DNA of 64,000 bases from Marinobacter guineae (GTDB lineage Bacteria; Pseudomonadota; Gammaproteobacteria; Pseudomonadales; Oleiphilaceae). The notes under the pieces were generated by a model. The model ran no database searches and was not told the origin of the DNA. It saw nothing but the letters and a program-made list of their open reading frames with translations. Location: NCBI RefSeq assembly GCF_002744735.1, contig NZ_KZ319339.1, positions 1,612,001-1,676,000 of the forward strand, given 5' to 3'. Shown here piece after piece: positions 46,173 through 55,559 of the stretch. Each line of letters begins with the position of its first letter. Position 1 is the first letter of the stretch. The position numbers were made by a program, and so were the translations under genes.

Positions 46173-47651
46173 TCAGGGCATAAGAACATCCGGTTCCCCG
46201 ATTGCCGGCAGTTCGATGAAGCTCGGCCGCATCTCTCTGTCCTTATTACCTTTGCCGCCCTTGCCCCGGTCCATCAATGCGCTGATCAGCAGCTTGTAGG
46301 AGTCCAGATCAAAGGTGACTGCCTGGCCCCGCAGAGAGAGGTCGTGCAGTTCATCCTCATGGTGAAGGGTGGCCACATGCATCCAATTGTAGACCACCAG
46401 AATGTCTGTCCGGCCCGACCGGGCATTCTGCTCGACAATGCCCACCGGTCCCTTCCAGGGCCAGGTTTTCAGGCGCAGGCCATGGAACGCTATCTGCACC
46501 CGCAGATTGTACCGTTCAACATTCTCCCACCCCTCACAGGCGCCCATGCAGCGCCCCAGTGCGCACTGAAAACACGCGCCCTCATGCTCCGGCTCAAGAC
46601 CCAGCAGCTTGTTACACAATTCATTCTTCGCCGTGATGCCACTCAGCGCCCTTTCCGCATCGCGCTTGCTTCGGAACAACCCGAAGTAATCGCCAAGCCG
46701 ATGCGGCTCAATTTCACGGACCAGCCGCGCCTGCAAATAGCCGGCATCATTTTTGGACAAATCGATGCTGACCAGGTTCTTGGCGGCACGGGAGCGCCGG
46801 TTGAACATTGGCTTCAGGGTTTTGATCTGCTTCAGCTCCAGCAGCAGCGCCCCCAGCTCGCCGGCGGTCTCTGTCCAGTCGACCCGTCGAAGGCTCTCGG
46901 AGATTCGCACGCCACGGGCAGAGTTGTGGTCCCCGGAAAAATGGGAGGCCACCCGCTGGGCGATATTGGTGCTTTTGCCCACGTACAGAAGCACATCGTT
47001 CTCGCCGTAGAACCGATAGACACCCGGCCCCCGGGGCAGTTCCTGCAGCGTATCCGGCGGCAGATGGGAAGGAATACTCGGGCTTTGCAGCAGTTCCCGA
47101 ACCGCACTCTCGAACCGCTCATCCCCTCTCTCTGCCCGGGCGTGCTCAAAAAACGCCAGCATCGCGGAGACATCCCCCATGGCCCGGTGCCGCTGAACCT
47201 GGGCGAGGCCGTGGCGGGCAATCAGCGCATCCATATTGTGCCGGCGAAACTCCGGGTACAGACGCCGGGAAAGCTTGACCGTACACAGCACCTTCCCCGA
47301 GAAAAGCCGACCCAGACGACGGAACTCCGCCTTGATAAAGCCGTAATCGAAACGGGCATTGTGGGCGACAAACACCGTGCCCTTGAGCTGCGCCTCCAGA
47401 TCATCCGCAATTTCTTCAAACCGCGGTGCCGCAGAGACCATCTCATTGGAAATACCGGTCAAGTGCTCGATAAACGGCGAAATACGGGTTTCCGGATTCA
47501 GCAGCGTCTGCCACTCACCCACAACCTCACCCGCCCGCCAGAACCGGATACCAATCTCGGTAACCCGGTCCCAGGATGCATTGCCACCGGTAGTTTCAAT
47601 ATCGAGAAACGCGAAGGTGGCTGTGTTTAGAACTGTACTTTTGGACGTCAT
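46173..47651 (-). CDS. DnaQ-type exonuclease fused to UvrC-like GIY-YIG domain
   Basis: A 492-residue fusion. The N-terminal DEDDh 3'-5' exonuclease has FLDIETTGG (Asp17, Glu19), AHNARFDYGFIKAEF and HRAMGDVSA. A GIY-YIG nuclease domain starts near 208 (GVYRFYGENDVLLYVGKSTN), as in UvrC and Cho; the Cys-rich segment CFQCALGRCMGAC also resembles a UvrC/Cho region. Such fusions are known as Cho-like proteins or polymerase epsilon-like exonucleases; the DNA-repair role is inferred. Confidence 0.87.
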   Translation of the reverse strand: MTSKSTVLNTATFAFLDIETTGGNASWDRVTEIGIRFWRAGEVVGEWQTLLNPETRISPFIEHLTGISNEMVSAAPRFEEIADDLEAQLKGTVFVAHNARFDYGFIKAEFRRLGRLFSGKVLCTVKLSRRLYPEFRRHNMDALIARHGLAQVQRHRAMGDVSAMLAFFEHARAERGDERFESAVRELLQSPSIPSHLPPDTLQELPRGPGVYRFYGENDVLLYVGKSTNIAQRVASHFSGDHNSARGVRISESLRRVDWTETAGELGALLLELKQIKTLKPMFNRRSRAAKNLVSIDLSKNDAGYLQARLVREIEPHRLGDYFGLFRSKRDAERALSGITAKNELCNKLLGLEPEHEGACFQCALGRCMGACEGWENVERYNLRVQIAFHGLRLKTWPWKGPVGIVEQNARSGRTDILVVYNWMHVATLHHEDELHDLSLRGQAVTFDLDSYKLLISALMDRGKGGKGNKDREMRPSFIELPAIGEPDVLMP

Positions 47652-47813
47652 GGAACAAGTTTACACCCCGTTGGCAACCGCAGATGTCTGTATATGAACG
47701 AAAAGCCGCCATAGACATTCGTCTAACTTATGCACGAAATTATTTGAATTGTCACAGATTCGTAACTACCTTGTCCTTGGGTCCAACAACAAAAATGTGT
47801 GGAGACAACAACG

Positions 47814-48941
47814 ATGCAAAGCAACAAACTGAGATTGGCAATTCGTGCGACGGCAGCAACAGTAGTAATGGGGGTTGCCTCTCAAGCAAGCGCACTTACT
47901 CTGAGCGTAGGCGACGACACCGAAGCTAGCCTGTATGGCTACGCTCGTCTGAACATGAGTTATGACCTCGACGCTGACAGAGCAGCTTCTACTCGTGCAG
48001 GTAAATTCAGTGGTGGCGATGAGGATATAACAGGCCACTTCGGCGCAGACGTCCAGCAAAGCCGTATAGGCGTAAAAGTCAAGCACGCCTCGGGCGTGGC
48101 TATCAACGTCGAGGGTGACTTCCGCGGCTCCGGCAACAGCGCCGGAAGTCTTCGCATGCGTCATGCTTATGGCACGTACATGGGCTTTCTGGCTGGTCGC
48201 ACTTGGTCCAACTCAATAAGCTTCGTAAGCAACACCCCGACTCTGGATTTCGACGGCATCGCAGGTAGCTTCGGCAGCTGGGATCGTACCGAGCAGCTTC
48301 GTTACACCACTGGCCCGATGTCCTTCTCTATCGAGGATCCGAGCGCGCAAGCAACTCTTGGCGGTTCACCTCGCACTTCGGCGCCAGCGCTAACGGCCCG
48401 TTTTGAGCAGTCTGCAGACGCACTCTCCTTTGCTGCATCAGCAGTTGTCAACCAAGTCACATCCGATGACGGCACCACCGATGACAGCGCCATGGGCTAC
48501 GCGGTAGCCGGTGGAGCCAAGCTTAAACTGAGCGATATGTTTTCTGTTCAGGGTACGCTTAACTACACCGATGGCGCTACCGGCTATTTGTGGCGTTCAG
48601 GCAGCAACTACTACGGCCCAAGCGCGTACATGGATGGCACCAGCATTGAAACCATCTCGGCTTACGGCGGTAACGTCGGTGTCAGCATGGCACTTGGTGG
48701 CGGCCGCAGCATCAACGTGGCTTATGGCATGACTTCTATGGACCTGGACGATGCAGTGGCTGCTGGTGCAGCTGCTAACTCAGATCCGGAAACCAACCAG
48801 AACGTCTTCGTCAACTATATGTGGACACCGGTTAAAAACGTCATGATGGGCGTTGAATACGGTTACTTCGATCAGGAGTCCGTTGCAGGTGATTCTGTAG
48901 ACGCTAACCGTCTGATGTTCGCAGCACAGTACAACTTCTAA
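47814..48941 (+). CDS. Outer-membrane porin-like beta-barrel protein
   Basis: A 375-residue precursor with signal peptide (MQSNKLRLAIRATAATVVMG, then VASQASA). The mature part is made of alternating strands (ASLYGYARLNMSYDL, RIGVKVKHASGVAINVEGDF, NVFVNYMWTPVKNVMMGVEY) and ends in Phe (FAAQYNF), the outer-membrane insertion signal. It fits DcaP-like/general trimeric porins. The ATG at 47814 has GGAGA 8 bases upstream. It has its own terminator. Confidence 0.85.
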   Translation: MQSNKLRLAIRATAATVVMGVASQASALTLSVGDDTEASLYGYARLNMSYDLDADRAASTRAGKFSGGDEDITGHFGADVQQSRIGVKVKHASGVAINVEGDFRGSGNSAGSLRMRHAYGTYMGFLAGRTWSNSISFVSNTPTLDFDGIAGSFGSWDRTEQLRYTTGPMSFSIEDPSAQATLGGSPRTSAPALTARFEQSADALSFAASAVVNQVTSDDGTTDDSAMGYAVAGGAKLKLSDMFSVQGTLNYTDGATGYLWRSGSNYYGPSAYMDGTSIETISAYGGNVGVSMALGGGRSINVAYGMTSMDLDDAVAAGAAANSDPETNQNVFVNYMWTPVKNVMMGVEYGYFDQESVAGDSVDANRLMFAAQYNF

Positions 48942-48970
48942 TCCTTCCTTTTAGAAGTTAACTCGGAAAG

Positions 48971-48995
48971 GCCCCGGCATCTGCCGGGGCTTTTT
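48971..48995 (+). terminator. Intrinsic terminator of the porin gene
   Basis: GCCCCGGCA (48971-48979) pairs with TGCCGGGGC (48982-48990), followed by TTTTT. Confidence 0.88.
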
Positions 48996-49019
48996 CGTTT
49001 CACCCAGGCAAAAAGCGCC

Positions 49020-50285
49020 CTACTCCCCAGCGCGAAAACGAGTTCTCACACCACGGCTCGCCATTACACCAAGTACCTCCAGCAGAGATAACATTCCACG
49101 ATCATGCGTGCGGGGTTTCTTGCCCCTCCCCATTCGAGCCAACTGGCGCGTGTACCAGCTCACTTCCATCAACGCCATGTTGTCGATCATGCGAACTCCG
49201 GTCTTGATTGGCCTGACGGCACTGACAAAGAATTCGCCCGCCAGAATCCGATTAGGCAGATCCGGCTCAACCGCCAGCGGCCTCGCCAACCCCACCAGAT
49301 CAGTTGCACCAGACTCAACCGCGCTTGCCATGCCCTCCCCTATACGGAAACCACCTGTGACCATCAGAGGCACGGCTACGCGCTCACGAACCTTCTCCGC
49401 AAACTCCAGAAAATAGGCCTCCCGCGCCAGAGTGCTCTGCTTGATCTCACTCTTCACTTTACCCTTCTCGGCCCCCTTCGCCATGGCCGGGTTCTCGTAG
49501 TTGCCACCAGAAATTTCCACCAGATCAATTCCCTCGGCACTCAGCACATCAATAACCGCCAGCGACTCTTCTTCCGTAAAACCGCCCCGCTGGAAATCTG
49601 CAGAGTTCAACTTGATCCCCACACAAAAATCCGGCTTCGTTGCACCGCGGATCGCCCGGTAAACCTCCAACACAAACCGCATACGCTTCTCAGCCGACCC
49701 ACCCCATTCATCAGTTCGCTGATTGTGATGCGGCGACAGAAACTGACTCACCAGATAACCATGGGCACCATGAATCTGCACCCCATCAAACCCGGCCTTC
49801 TCGGCAATCGCAGCACTTCGGGCAAACCGCTGCACAATGTCCTCGATCTCCTGCCCCGTCAGCGCTCGTGGCGTGGCAAACATTCCTCGCAGCTCCTTCC
49901 TGAACGGAATCGCACTCGGCGACACCGGATCCTTGTTCAGCATCTTCGGGCTCTGCTTGCCGGGATGGTTCAACTGCATCCAGATCTGACTACCTCCCGC
50001 CTTACCCGCCTCGGCCCAGGCTTTCAGAAGCTCGATATCCCGATCATCATCCAGCACCACATTCTGCGGCTCACCAATATGGCACTTGTCCACCATCACG
50101 TTCCCGGTAATCGACAACCCGACACCACCCTCGGCCCAGGTACGATAAAGCGTGACCAGATCTTTCGTAACCCGGTTATCAATCGTGCCCAGAGTTTCGC
50201 TCATGGCGGACTTGGCAAAACGGTTTGGGATTACCGATCCGTTCCGGAGCTCTAACGGCTTGGAAAGAATGTCAGCGGGATTCAT
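49020..50285 (-). CDS. Old Yellow Enzyme family NADH:flavin oxidoreductase
   Basis: A 421-residue FMN oxidoreductase with TIM-barrel motifs: IWMQLNHPGKQSP, DGVQIHGAHGYLVSQFLSPH with HNQRTDEWGGS, and phosphate-binding VTGGFR and DLVGLARPLAVEP. It lacks an Fe-S domain. The start MNPADILSKPLELRNG at 50285 has GAGAGG upstream; the longer open frame would run through a structured repeat. Substrate probably an activated alkene (inference). Confidence 0.9.
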   Translation of the reverse strand: MNPADILSKPLELRNGSVIPNRFAKSAMSETLGTIDNRVTKDLVTLYRTWAEGGVGLSITGNVMVDKCHIGEPQNVVLDDDRDIELLKAWAEAGKAGGSQIWMQLNHPGKQSPKMLNKDPVSPSAIPFRKELRGMFATPRALTGQEIEDIVQRFARSAAIAEKAGFDGVQIHGAHGYLVSQFLSPHHNQRTDEWGGSAEKRMRFVLEVYRAIRGATKPDFCVGIKLNSADFQRGGFTEEESLAVIDVLSAEGIDLVEISGGNYENPAMAKGAEKGKVKSEIKQSTLAREAYFLEFAEKVRERVAVPLMVTGGFRIGEGMASAVESGATDLVGLARPLAVEPDLPNRILAGEFFVSAVRPIKTGVRMIDNMALMEVSWYTRQLARMGRGKKPRTHDRGMLSLLEVLGVMASRGVRTRFRAGE

Positions 50286-50396
50286 GGCAGGCCTCTCTGA
50301 TTGTTTTTGCATCAGAGAGATAGTGAACAGCGAAAAGCGCAAGACCATTGGCCGACCTGACGCAGCCAGAATGATGCGAGTACCGAGGAGCCAGAA

Positions 50397-50508
50397 CGAC
50401 AAAGGCCGGCGCGACTTTTCAGAACTGTAGAGGGCCATGGATGGCCCGGAACAAGCGCACAGGGATGTGCTTGTAGCGTGTTCTGAAAAGTCGTGCCGGC
50501 CTTTGTCG
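50397..50508. repeat. Cloverleaf-forming inverted repeat element
   Basis: A 112-bp element with outer arms 50397-50425 and 50480-50508 (29 bp, one G-T pair; starts CGACAAAGGCCGGC). Two hairpins lie inside: GGGCCAT/ATGGCCC (50432-50438 with 50441-50447) and ACAAGCGCA/TGTGCTTGT (50451-50459 with 50466-50474). It sits between the Old Yellow Enzyme gene and aceF and codes for no protein I can support. Confidence 0.8.
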
Positions 50509-50549
50509 CACCACCCAACTAGCAGGCCGGGTGGACAACTCACCTCATA

Positions 50550-52223
50550 TCAAAGCAACAGGGACCGAATATCCCCAAGAAGCTGACTCAGCAGCGTTGT
50601 GAAGCGCGCCGCATCTGCCCCGTTCACCGCCCGGTGATCGTAGGACAGCGACAACGGCAGCATCAACCGGGGCTGGAACTCCTTGCCATCCCAAACCGGC
50701 TTCATGGCCGCCTTGGAAACCCCCAGAATCGCCACCTCCGGCGTATTCACAATCGGCGTAAACGCCGTGCCCCCGATACCACCCAAGCTGGTGATGGTAA
50801 AACAGGCACCCTGCATCTCTGCCGGCTTTAATTGCTTGTCCCGGGCCTTCTGGGCCAGCTCGGCGCTTTCCGCCGCCAGCTCCCACAAGCCCTTCTGGTC
50901 CACATCCCGGATCACCGGCACCATCAGCCCGTTGGGCGTATCCACCGCAATCCCGATGTGAATGTACTTCTTGCGGACAACCTCCTTGCGCTCCATATCC
51001 AACGACACATTGAACTGAGGCAGCTCCGCCAGCGCCGTGGCACAGGCCTTCAGCAGGAACGGCAGTGGCGTCATCTTCACGCCCTTCTTTTCGCCGGCTG
51101 CTTTCTGGGCCTTGCGGAAATCCTCCATATCGGTGATATCCGCATCCTCGAACTGGGTCACATGAGGCACGTTCAGCCAGCTGCGCTGCATGTTGTTCGC
51201 GGTTGCGAACATCATCCGCGACATGGCCTCGCGCTTGACCTCACCAAACTGGCTGAAGTCCGGCAGCTTGACGCCAGGGATACCAGAGCCGGTAGCAACG
51301 CCACCGCCTTGCTGGGCCTGCTTCAGCTGGCTCTTCACGTAAGCCTGGACGTCGTCTTTGATAATCCGGTTTTTCGGGCCTGTGCCCTTGATCCGGGCCA
51401 GATCCGCACCCAGTTCCCGGGCCAGTTTACGCACGGCAGGGCCAGCGTGAACCTTGGCACCCGGTGTGGGCGGCTCATAGGTTGCGCCCTGAGGCTCCGG
51501 CGCTGGCTCAGCCTGCTTCGGCTTATCTTCGGATTTCGGCTCAGTCTTCTCTTTCTCTTCCTTGCCGGAATCCTCAGAGGTCCCTTCCTCCTCACCACCG
51601 TCTTCCTGAACGGTCATTTCCAGCAGCTTATGGCCTTCCGAAAGCTTGTCGCCTTCGGACACCAGGATCTTGCCCACCTTGCCCGCATAGGGCGAGGGAA
51701 TTTCCATGGTAGCCTTGTCGGATTCCACCGTTACCAGCGGATCGTCGGCCTCGATGGTGTCACCCTCGGAGACGTTGATCTCGATGACCGGTACATTGTC
51801 AAAGCCATCCAGCGCCGGAACCGTGACGGTTTCCTTACGGGAGCCACCGGAAGCCTTCTTGGGGGCCGGCTTGCTCTCTTCTGACTTTTCTTCCTGCTTG
51901 CCCTCGTCCTTTTCTTCGGATGTCTCTTTGGATTTCTCGTCAGACGTTTCCTCAGGCTCTTCACTGCCGGAATCGTCGGAGCCACCGCTGGGCTCCATCA
52001 TCCCGACGACATCGCCTTCCTTAACCTTGTCACCCACCTTTACGGTGATTTTAGTGATCTTGCCGGCACCGGGTGACGGCAACTCAACAGAGGCTTTGTC
52101 TGACTCAACGGTCAGAATCGGATCTTCTTCCTCAACCGAATCCCCTTCGCTGACGGTGATTTCGATAATCTCGACCTCATCCGCGCCGCCGAGGTCCGGA
52201 ACCTTGATTTCCTGTTCACTCAT
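50550..52223 (-). CDS. aceF: Pyruvate dehydrogenase E2, dihydrolipoyl acetyltransferase
   Basis: A 557-residue E2 with two lipoyl domains (lipoyl Lys43 in VESDKASVELPSP and Lys170 in VESDKATMEIPSP), each followed by a long acidic Lys/Glu/Ser linker, then the E1/E3-binding domain (AGPAVRKLARELGADLARIK) and the catalytic domain ending with the active site SYDHRAVNGADAARF. It forms the PDH core with AceE. Gene follows aceE by 10 bases. Confidence 0.96.
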   Translation of the reverse strand: MSEQEIKVPDLGGADEVEIIEITVSEGDSVEEEDPILTVESDKASVELPSPGAGKITKITVKVGDKVKEGDVVGMMEPSGGSDDSGSEEPEETSDEKSKETSEEKDEGKQEEKSEESKPAPKKASGGSRKETVTVPALDGFDNVPVIEINVSEGDTIEADDPLVTVESDKATMEIPSPYAGKVGKILVSEGDKLSEGHKLLEMTVQEDGGEEEGTSEDSGKEEKEKTEPKSEDKPKQAEPAPEPQGATYEPPTPGAKVHAGPAVRKLARELGADLARIKGTGPKNRIIKDDVQAYVKSQLKQAQQGGGVATGSGIPGVKLPDFSQFGEVKREAMSRMMFATANNMQRSWLNVPHVTQFEDADITDMEDFRKAQKAAGEKKGVKMTPLPFLLKACATALAELPQFNVSLDMERKEVVRKKYIHIGIAVDTPNGLMVPVIRDVDQKGLWELAAESAELAQKARDKQLKPAEMQGACFTITSLGGIGGTAFTPIVNTPEVAILGVSKAAMKPVWDGKEFQPRLMLPLSLSYDHRAVNGADAARFTTLLSQLLGDIRSLLL

Positions 52224-52233
52224 GGCGGTCTCC

Positions 52234-54900
52234 TTAGCTCAGCACCGGGTTCGTTTTGTTGCGATCGATTCCGTATTTGCGCATGGCTTCGAGAACCACA
52301 TCGTTCTTCACCTCACCGTCCTGGGCCAGGGCAGACAGCGCGCTTACCGTCACATAGTAACGATCCACTTCAAAGAAGCTGCGCAGCTTTTCCCGGGTAT
52401 CACTGCGGCCGAAGCCATCAGTACCGAGAGTCAGGTAGGTTTTGGGGATGAACGCCCGGAGCTGCTCGGAGTGCAGCTTGATGTAATCGGTTGAAGACAC
52501 TACCGGCCCGTCATGCTTCTCCAGGCACTGGGTAACGTAGGCCTTCTTGGGCTTGTCATCCGGGTGCAGACGGTTCCAGCGCTCCACGTGCTGGCCTTCA
52601 CGGGCGAGCTCGTTGAAGCTGGTTACGCTCCAGACATCAGAGGCCACGCCCCAGTCGTCTTTCAGCATCTGGGCTGCCGCACGCACCTCGTTCAGGATAG
52701 CGCCGGCACCAAGCAGCTGGACCCGGGGTGTTTTCTTATTACCCTTGGTTTCAACAGACTCGAACCGATACATACCCTTGATGATGCCGTCTTCAGAGTC
52801 CTTGGGCATCGCCGGCTGCTCGTAGTTTTCATTCTCGATTGTCAGGTAGTAGAAGACATTCTTGTTGTCCTCGAACATCTCTTTCATACCGTGACGAAGC
52901 ACCACGGCCATTTCATAGCCGTAGGCCGGATCATAGGCCTTGCAGTTCGGAATGGTGTTGGCGAGAACATGGCTGTGCCCGTCCTGGTGCTGCAGGCCTT
53001 CACCGTTAAGAGTGGTCCGCCCGGCAGTGCCACCGATCAGGAAACCACGGGCCTGAATGTCACCGGATGCCCATGCCAGATCGCCCACCCGCTGGAAGCC
53101 GAACATGGAATAGAAGATATAGAATGGAATCAGCGGGAAGTTATTGGTGCTGTAGGAGGTTGCAGCCGCCATCCAGGCCGCCATGGAGCCAGCTTCGTTG
53201 ATACCTTCCTCAAGAATCTGGCCCTTTTTGTCTTCCCGGTAGTACATGATCTGGTCCCGGTCTTCCGGAACGTACTTCTGCCCCTCGGCCGTGTAAATAC
53301 CCAGCTGACGGAACATGCCCTCCATACCAAAGGTACGGGCTTCGTCCGGCACGATCGGTACCACGCGCTTTCCAATACGTTTGTCTTTGGTCAGAGCCGT
53401 CAGTATCCGGACAAAGGCCATGGTGGTTGAAATTTTCCGCTCACCGGAACCTTCCAACACCGCCTTGAAAATGTCCAGCTCGGGAACCTTCAATGGCTGA
53501 CAGTCCTTGCGCCGTTTTGGATAGAAACCACCCAACTCCTGACGGCGTTTTTTCATGTAGACGATTTCCGGGCTATCCGGCGCCGGCCGGTAATAGGGAA
53601 CGTCTTTGAGTTCTTCGTCCTTCAGCGGCACCGCAAACCGGTCCCGGAACGACTTCAGCTGCTCGATGTCCAGTTTCTTCAGAGAGTGCGCTGTGTTCTG
53701 CGCCTCACCAGCCTCACCAAACCCGTAGCCCTTGATGGTATGAGCCAGAATAACGGTCGGGCGCCCGCCGTTGTTGTGGATGGCGTGATGATAGGCCGCG
53801 TAAATCTTGTAGGGGTCATGGCCTCCGCGGTTGAGCTTGTTAATCTCCTCATCAGAGAGGCCCTCAACCAGCTTCGCTGTTTCGGGGTATTTGCCGAAGA
53901 AATGCTTGCGGGTATAGGCAGGACCGTTGCTCTTGTAGTTCTGCAACTCGCCATCACAGACTTCGTCCATGACATGCTGCATTTTGCCGTCCTTGTCATT
54001 CTCGAACAGGGGATCCCAGTGACGACCCCAAACCACTTTCAGCACGTTCCAGCCGGCACCCCGGAAGACGCCTTCAAGTTCCTGGATGATTTTACCGTTG
54101 CCACGAACAGGTCCGTCCAGGCGCTGGAGGTTGCAGTTCACCACGAAGATGAGGTTGCTGAGGTTTTCCCGACCGGCCATTGAAATGGAACCCAGGGTTT
54201 CCGGCTCATCAGTTTCACCGTCACCGACAAAACACCAGACTTTTCGGTCGCCCATCTCGATGAGTTCACGGCTGTCCAGGTACTTCATGACGTGAGCCTG
54301 GTAGATGGCCTGGATAGGGCCAAGACCCATGGAAACCGTCGGGAACTGCCAGTAATCCGGCATCAGCCAGGGGTGCGGATAAGAGGACAGGCCCGTGCCA
54401 TCCACTTCCTCCCGGTATTTGTCCAGATCCTTCTCTTCGAAACGGCCTTCAAGGAAGGAGCGGGCATAGATGCCCGGCGAAGAATGGCCCTGGAAATAAA
54501 TCAGATCCGATTCGCGTTTTTCATCGCCGCCATGGAAAAAGTAATTGAAGCCCACGTCATACAGCGTGGCTGCGGATGAGAACGAAGAAACGTGTCCACC
54601 CAGATCTCCGGGCCGTTGGTTGGCGCGCATGACCATGGCCATGGCATTCCAACGGATCAGGGAACGGATTCGGCGCTCCATAAACAAATCGCCAGGCATG
54701 GGTGCCTGCTGGGAAACAGGAATACTGTTTCGAAACGGCGTGGTTATGGAGTAAGGCAGCTGGGTGCCATCGCGGCTGGCTCGCTCGGAGAGCCTTTCAA
54801 GTATGTATTTGGCCCGGTCTACGCCTTCGTTCTCGATCAGAGATTCCAGCGCGTCCAGCCATTCACTGGTTTCAATGGGATCATCGTCCTGGTACATCAA
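52234..54900 (-). CDS. aceE: Pyruvate dehydrogenase E1 component, homodimeric type
   Basis: An 888-residue TPP enzyme. N-terminal MMYQDDDPIETSEWLDALES is the peripheral E2-binding segment; the TPP/Mg site is GDGETDEPETLGSISMAGRE with NLIFVVNCNLQRLDGP. RGFLIGGTAGRTTLNGEGLQ is the conserved second-domain loop. It transfers the acetyl unit to the lipoyl groups of AceF. Confidence 0.97.
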   Translation of the reverse strand: MMYQDDDPIETSEWLDALESLIENEGVDRAKYILERLSERASRDGTQLPYSITTPFRNSIPVSQQAPMPGDLFMERRIRSLIRWNAMAMVMRANQRPGDLGGHVSSFSSAATLYDVGFNYFFHGGDEKRESDLIYFQGHSSPGIYARSFLEGRFEEKDLDKYREEVDGTGLSSYPHPWLMPDYWQFPTVSMGLGPIQAIYQAHVMKYLDSRELIEMGDRKVWCFVGDGETDEPETLGSISMAGRENLSNLIFVVNCNLQRLDGPVRGNGKIIQELEGVFRGAGWNVLKVVWGRHWDPLFENDKDGKMQHVMDEVCDGELQNYKSNGPAYTRKHFFGKYPETAKLVEGLSDEEINKLNRGGHDPYKIYAAYHHAIHNNGGRPTVILAHTIKGYGFGEAGEAQNTAHSLKKLDIEQLKSFRDRFAVPLKDEELKDVPYYRPAPDSPEIVYMKKRRQELGGFYPKRRKDCQPLKVPELDIFKAVLEGSGERKISTTMAFVRILTALTKDKRIGKRVVPIVPDEARTFGMEGMFRQLGIYTAEGQKYVPEDRDQIMYYREDKKGQILEEGINEAGSMAAWMAAATSYSTNNFPLIPFYIFYSMFGFQRVGDLAWASGDIQARGFLIGGTAGRTTLNGEGLQHQDGHSHVLANTIPNCKAYDPAYGYEMAVVLRHGMKEMFEDNKNVFYYLTIENENYEQPAMPKDSEDGIIKGMYRFESVETKGNKKTPRVQLLGAGAILNEVRAAAQMLKDDWGVASDVWSVTSFNELAREGQHVERWNRLHPDDKPKKAYVTQCLEKHDGPVVSSTDYIKLHSEQLRAFIPKTYLTLGTDGFGRSDTREKLRSFFEVDRYYVTVSALSALAQDGEVKNDVVLEAMRKYGIDRNKTNPVLS

Positions 54901-55509
54901 ACCCTCCCCTTGGCATCAAAAAGTGCAGCGCGGCCACGATCAGCAGCCTGGCGCGTTGCGGTGTCGGTAAGCTGCGATGAAATGCAGTATGTTGTTATGG
55001 GTATTGTCAGCCTGACAGGTGTACCGGCTTGCAGTACACAGAACCTGTATAAAGCATAGATCAGCTTTCACACTTTTCCTGCCTGATCGCCCCGATTCAC
55101 GGGCTTTTGGCCTCGGATTGACCGGCACTCTGATTAAAGTGCACGGATCTGCCCACCCGATTACGTAGTATTTTTACTACATTTTGACTGTCAAGTTCAA
55201 TTCAAGCCGCATTTAAATCCGTTTCAGACCGGATCCTTGCGGTTACTTACGGAAGAATGACCGTTTTCGGACCATCAGACAACCAGACTGCGACCAATGT
55301 CGTAGCATTCTTATCAAACGACATTTTCATTACCACGCTAAAAGATCAGACTTACTGATTTACCCGCAATTTCGTAGATTTTCACGTTTATTACTGAATT
55401 TTCAGTCAATTATTCTGAAATAGACGCCTGATTTCTCGATACTTTTTGATTAGACCTGAAAATAAATTCCTGTTTATGTATACTGCCTGACCGTTTTTTA
55501 ACCACCCGA
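54901..55509. other. Long intergenic region between aceE and the KamA-like gene
   Basis: About 600 bases without a credible gene. It holds the divergent promoters, a perfect palindrome TGTCAGCCTGACA (55005-55017) about 105 bases before aceE, and a markedly AT-rich stretch from about 55150 to 55500 next to the KamA-like promoter. No small RNA was recognised. Confidence 0.5.
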
Positions 55510-55530
55510 AAAAGTGGTCGGACCACTTTT
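55510..55530. promoter_or_regulatory. GntR/FadR-type operator before the KamA-like gene
   Basis: A perfect 21-bp palindrome: AAAAGTGGTC, a central G, and GACCACTTTT. Its core TGGTCGGACCA resembles the two sites beside glcC. It lies 29 bases before the ATG, a position fit for repression. Confidence 0.7.
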
Positions 55531-55559
55531 ATGACATGGCACTAATCAGAGGGCGATCT

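Noticed and set aside
50286..50543. N-terminal extension of the Old Yellow Enzyme
   Set aside because: It translates the cloverleaf repeat; the family N-terminus begins at MNPADILSK.
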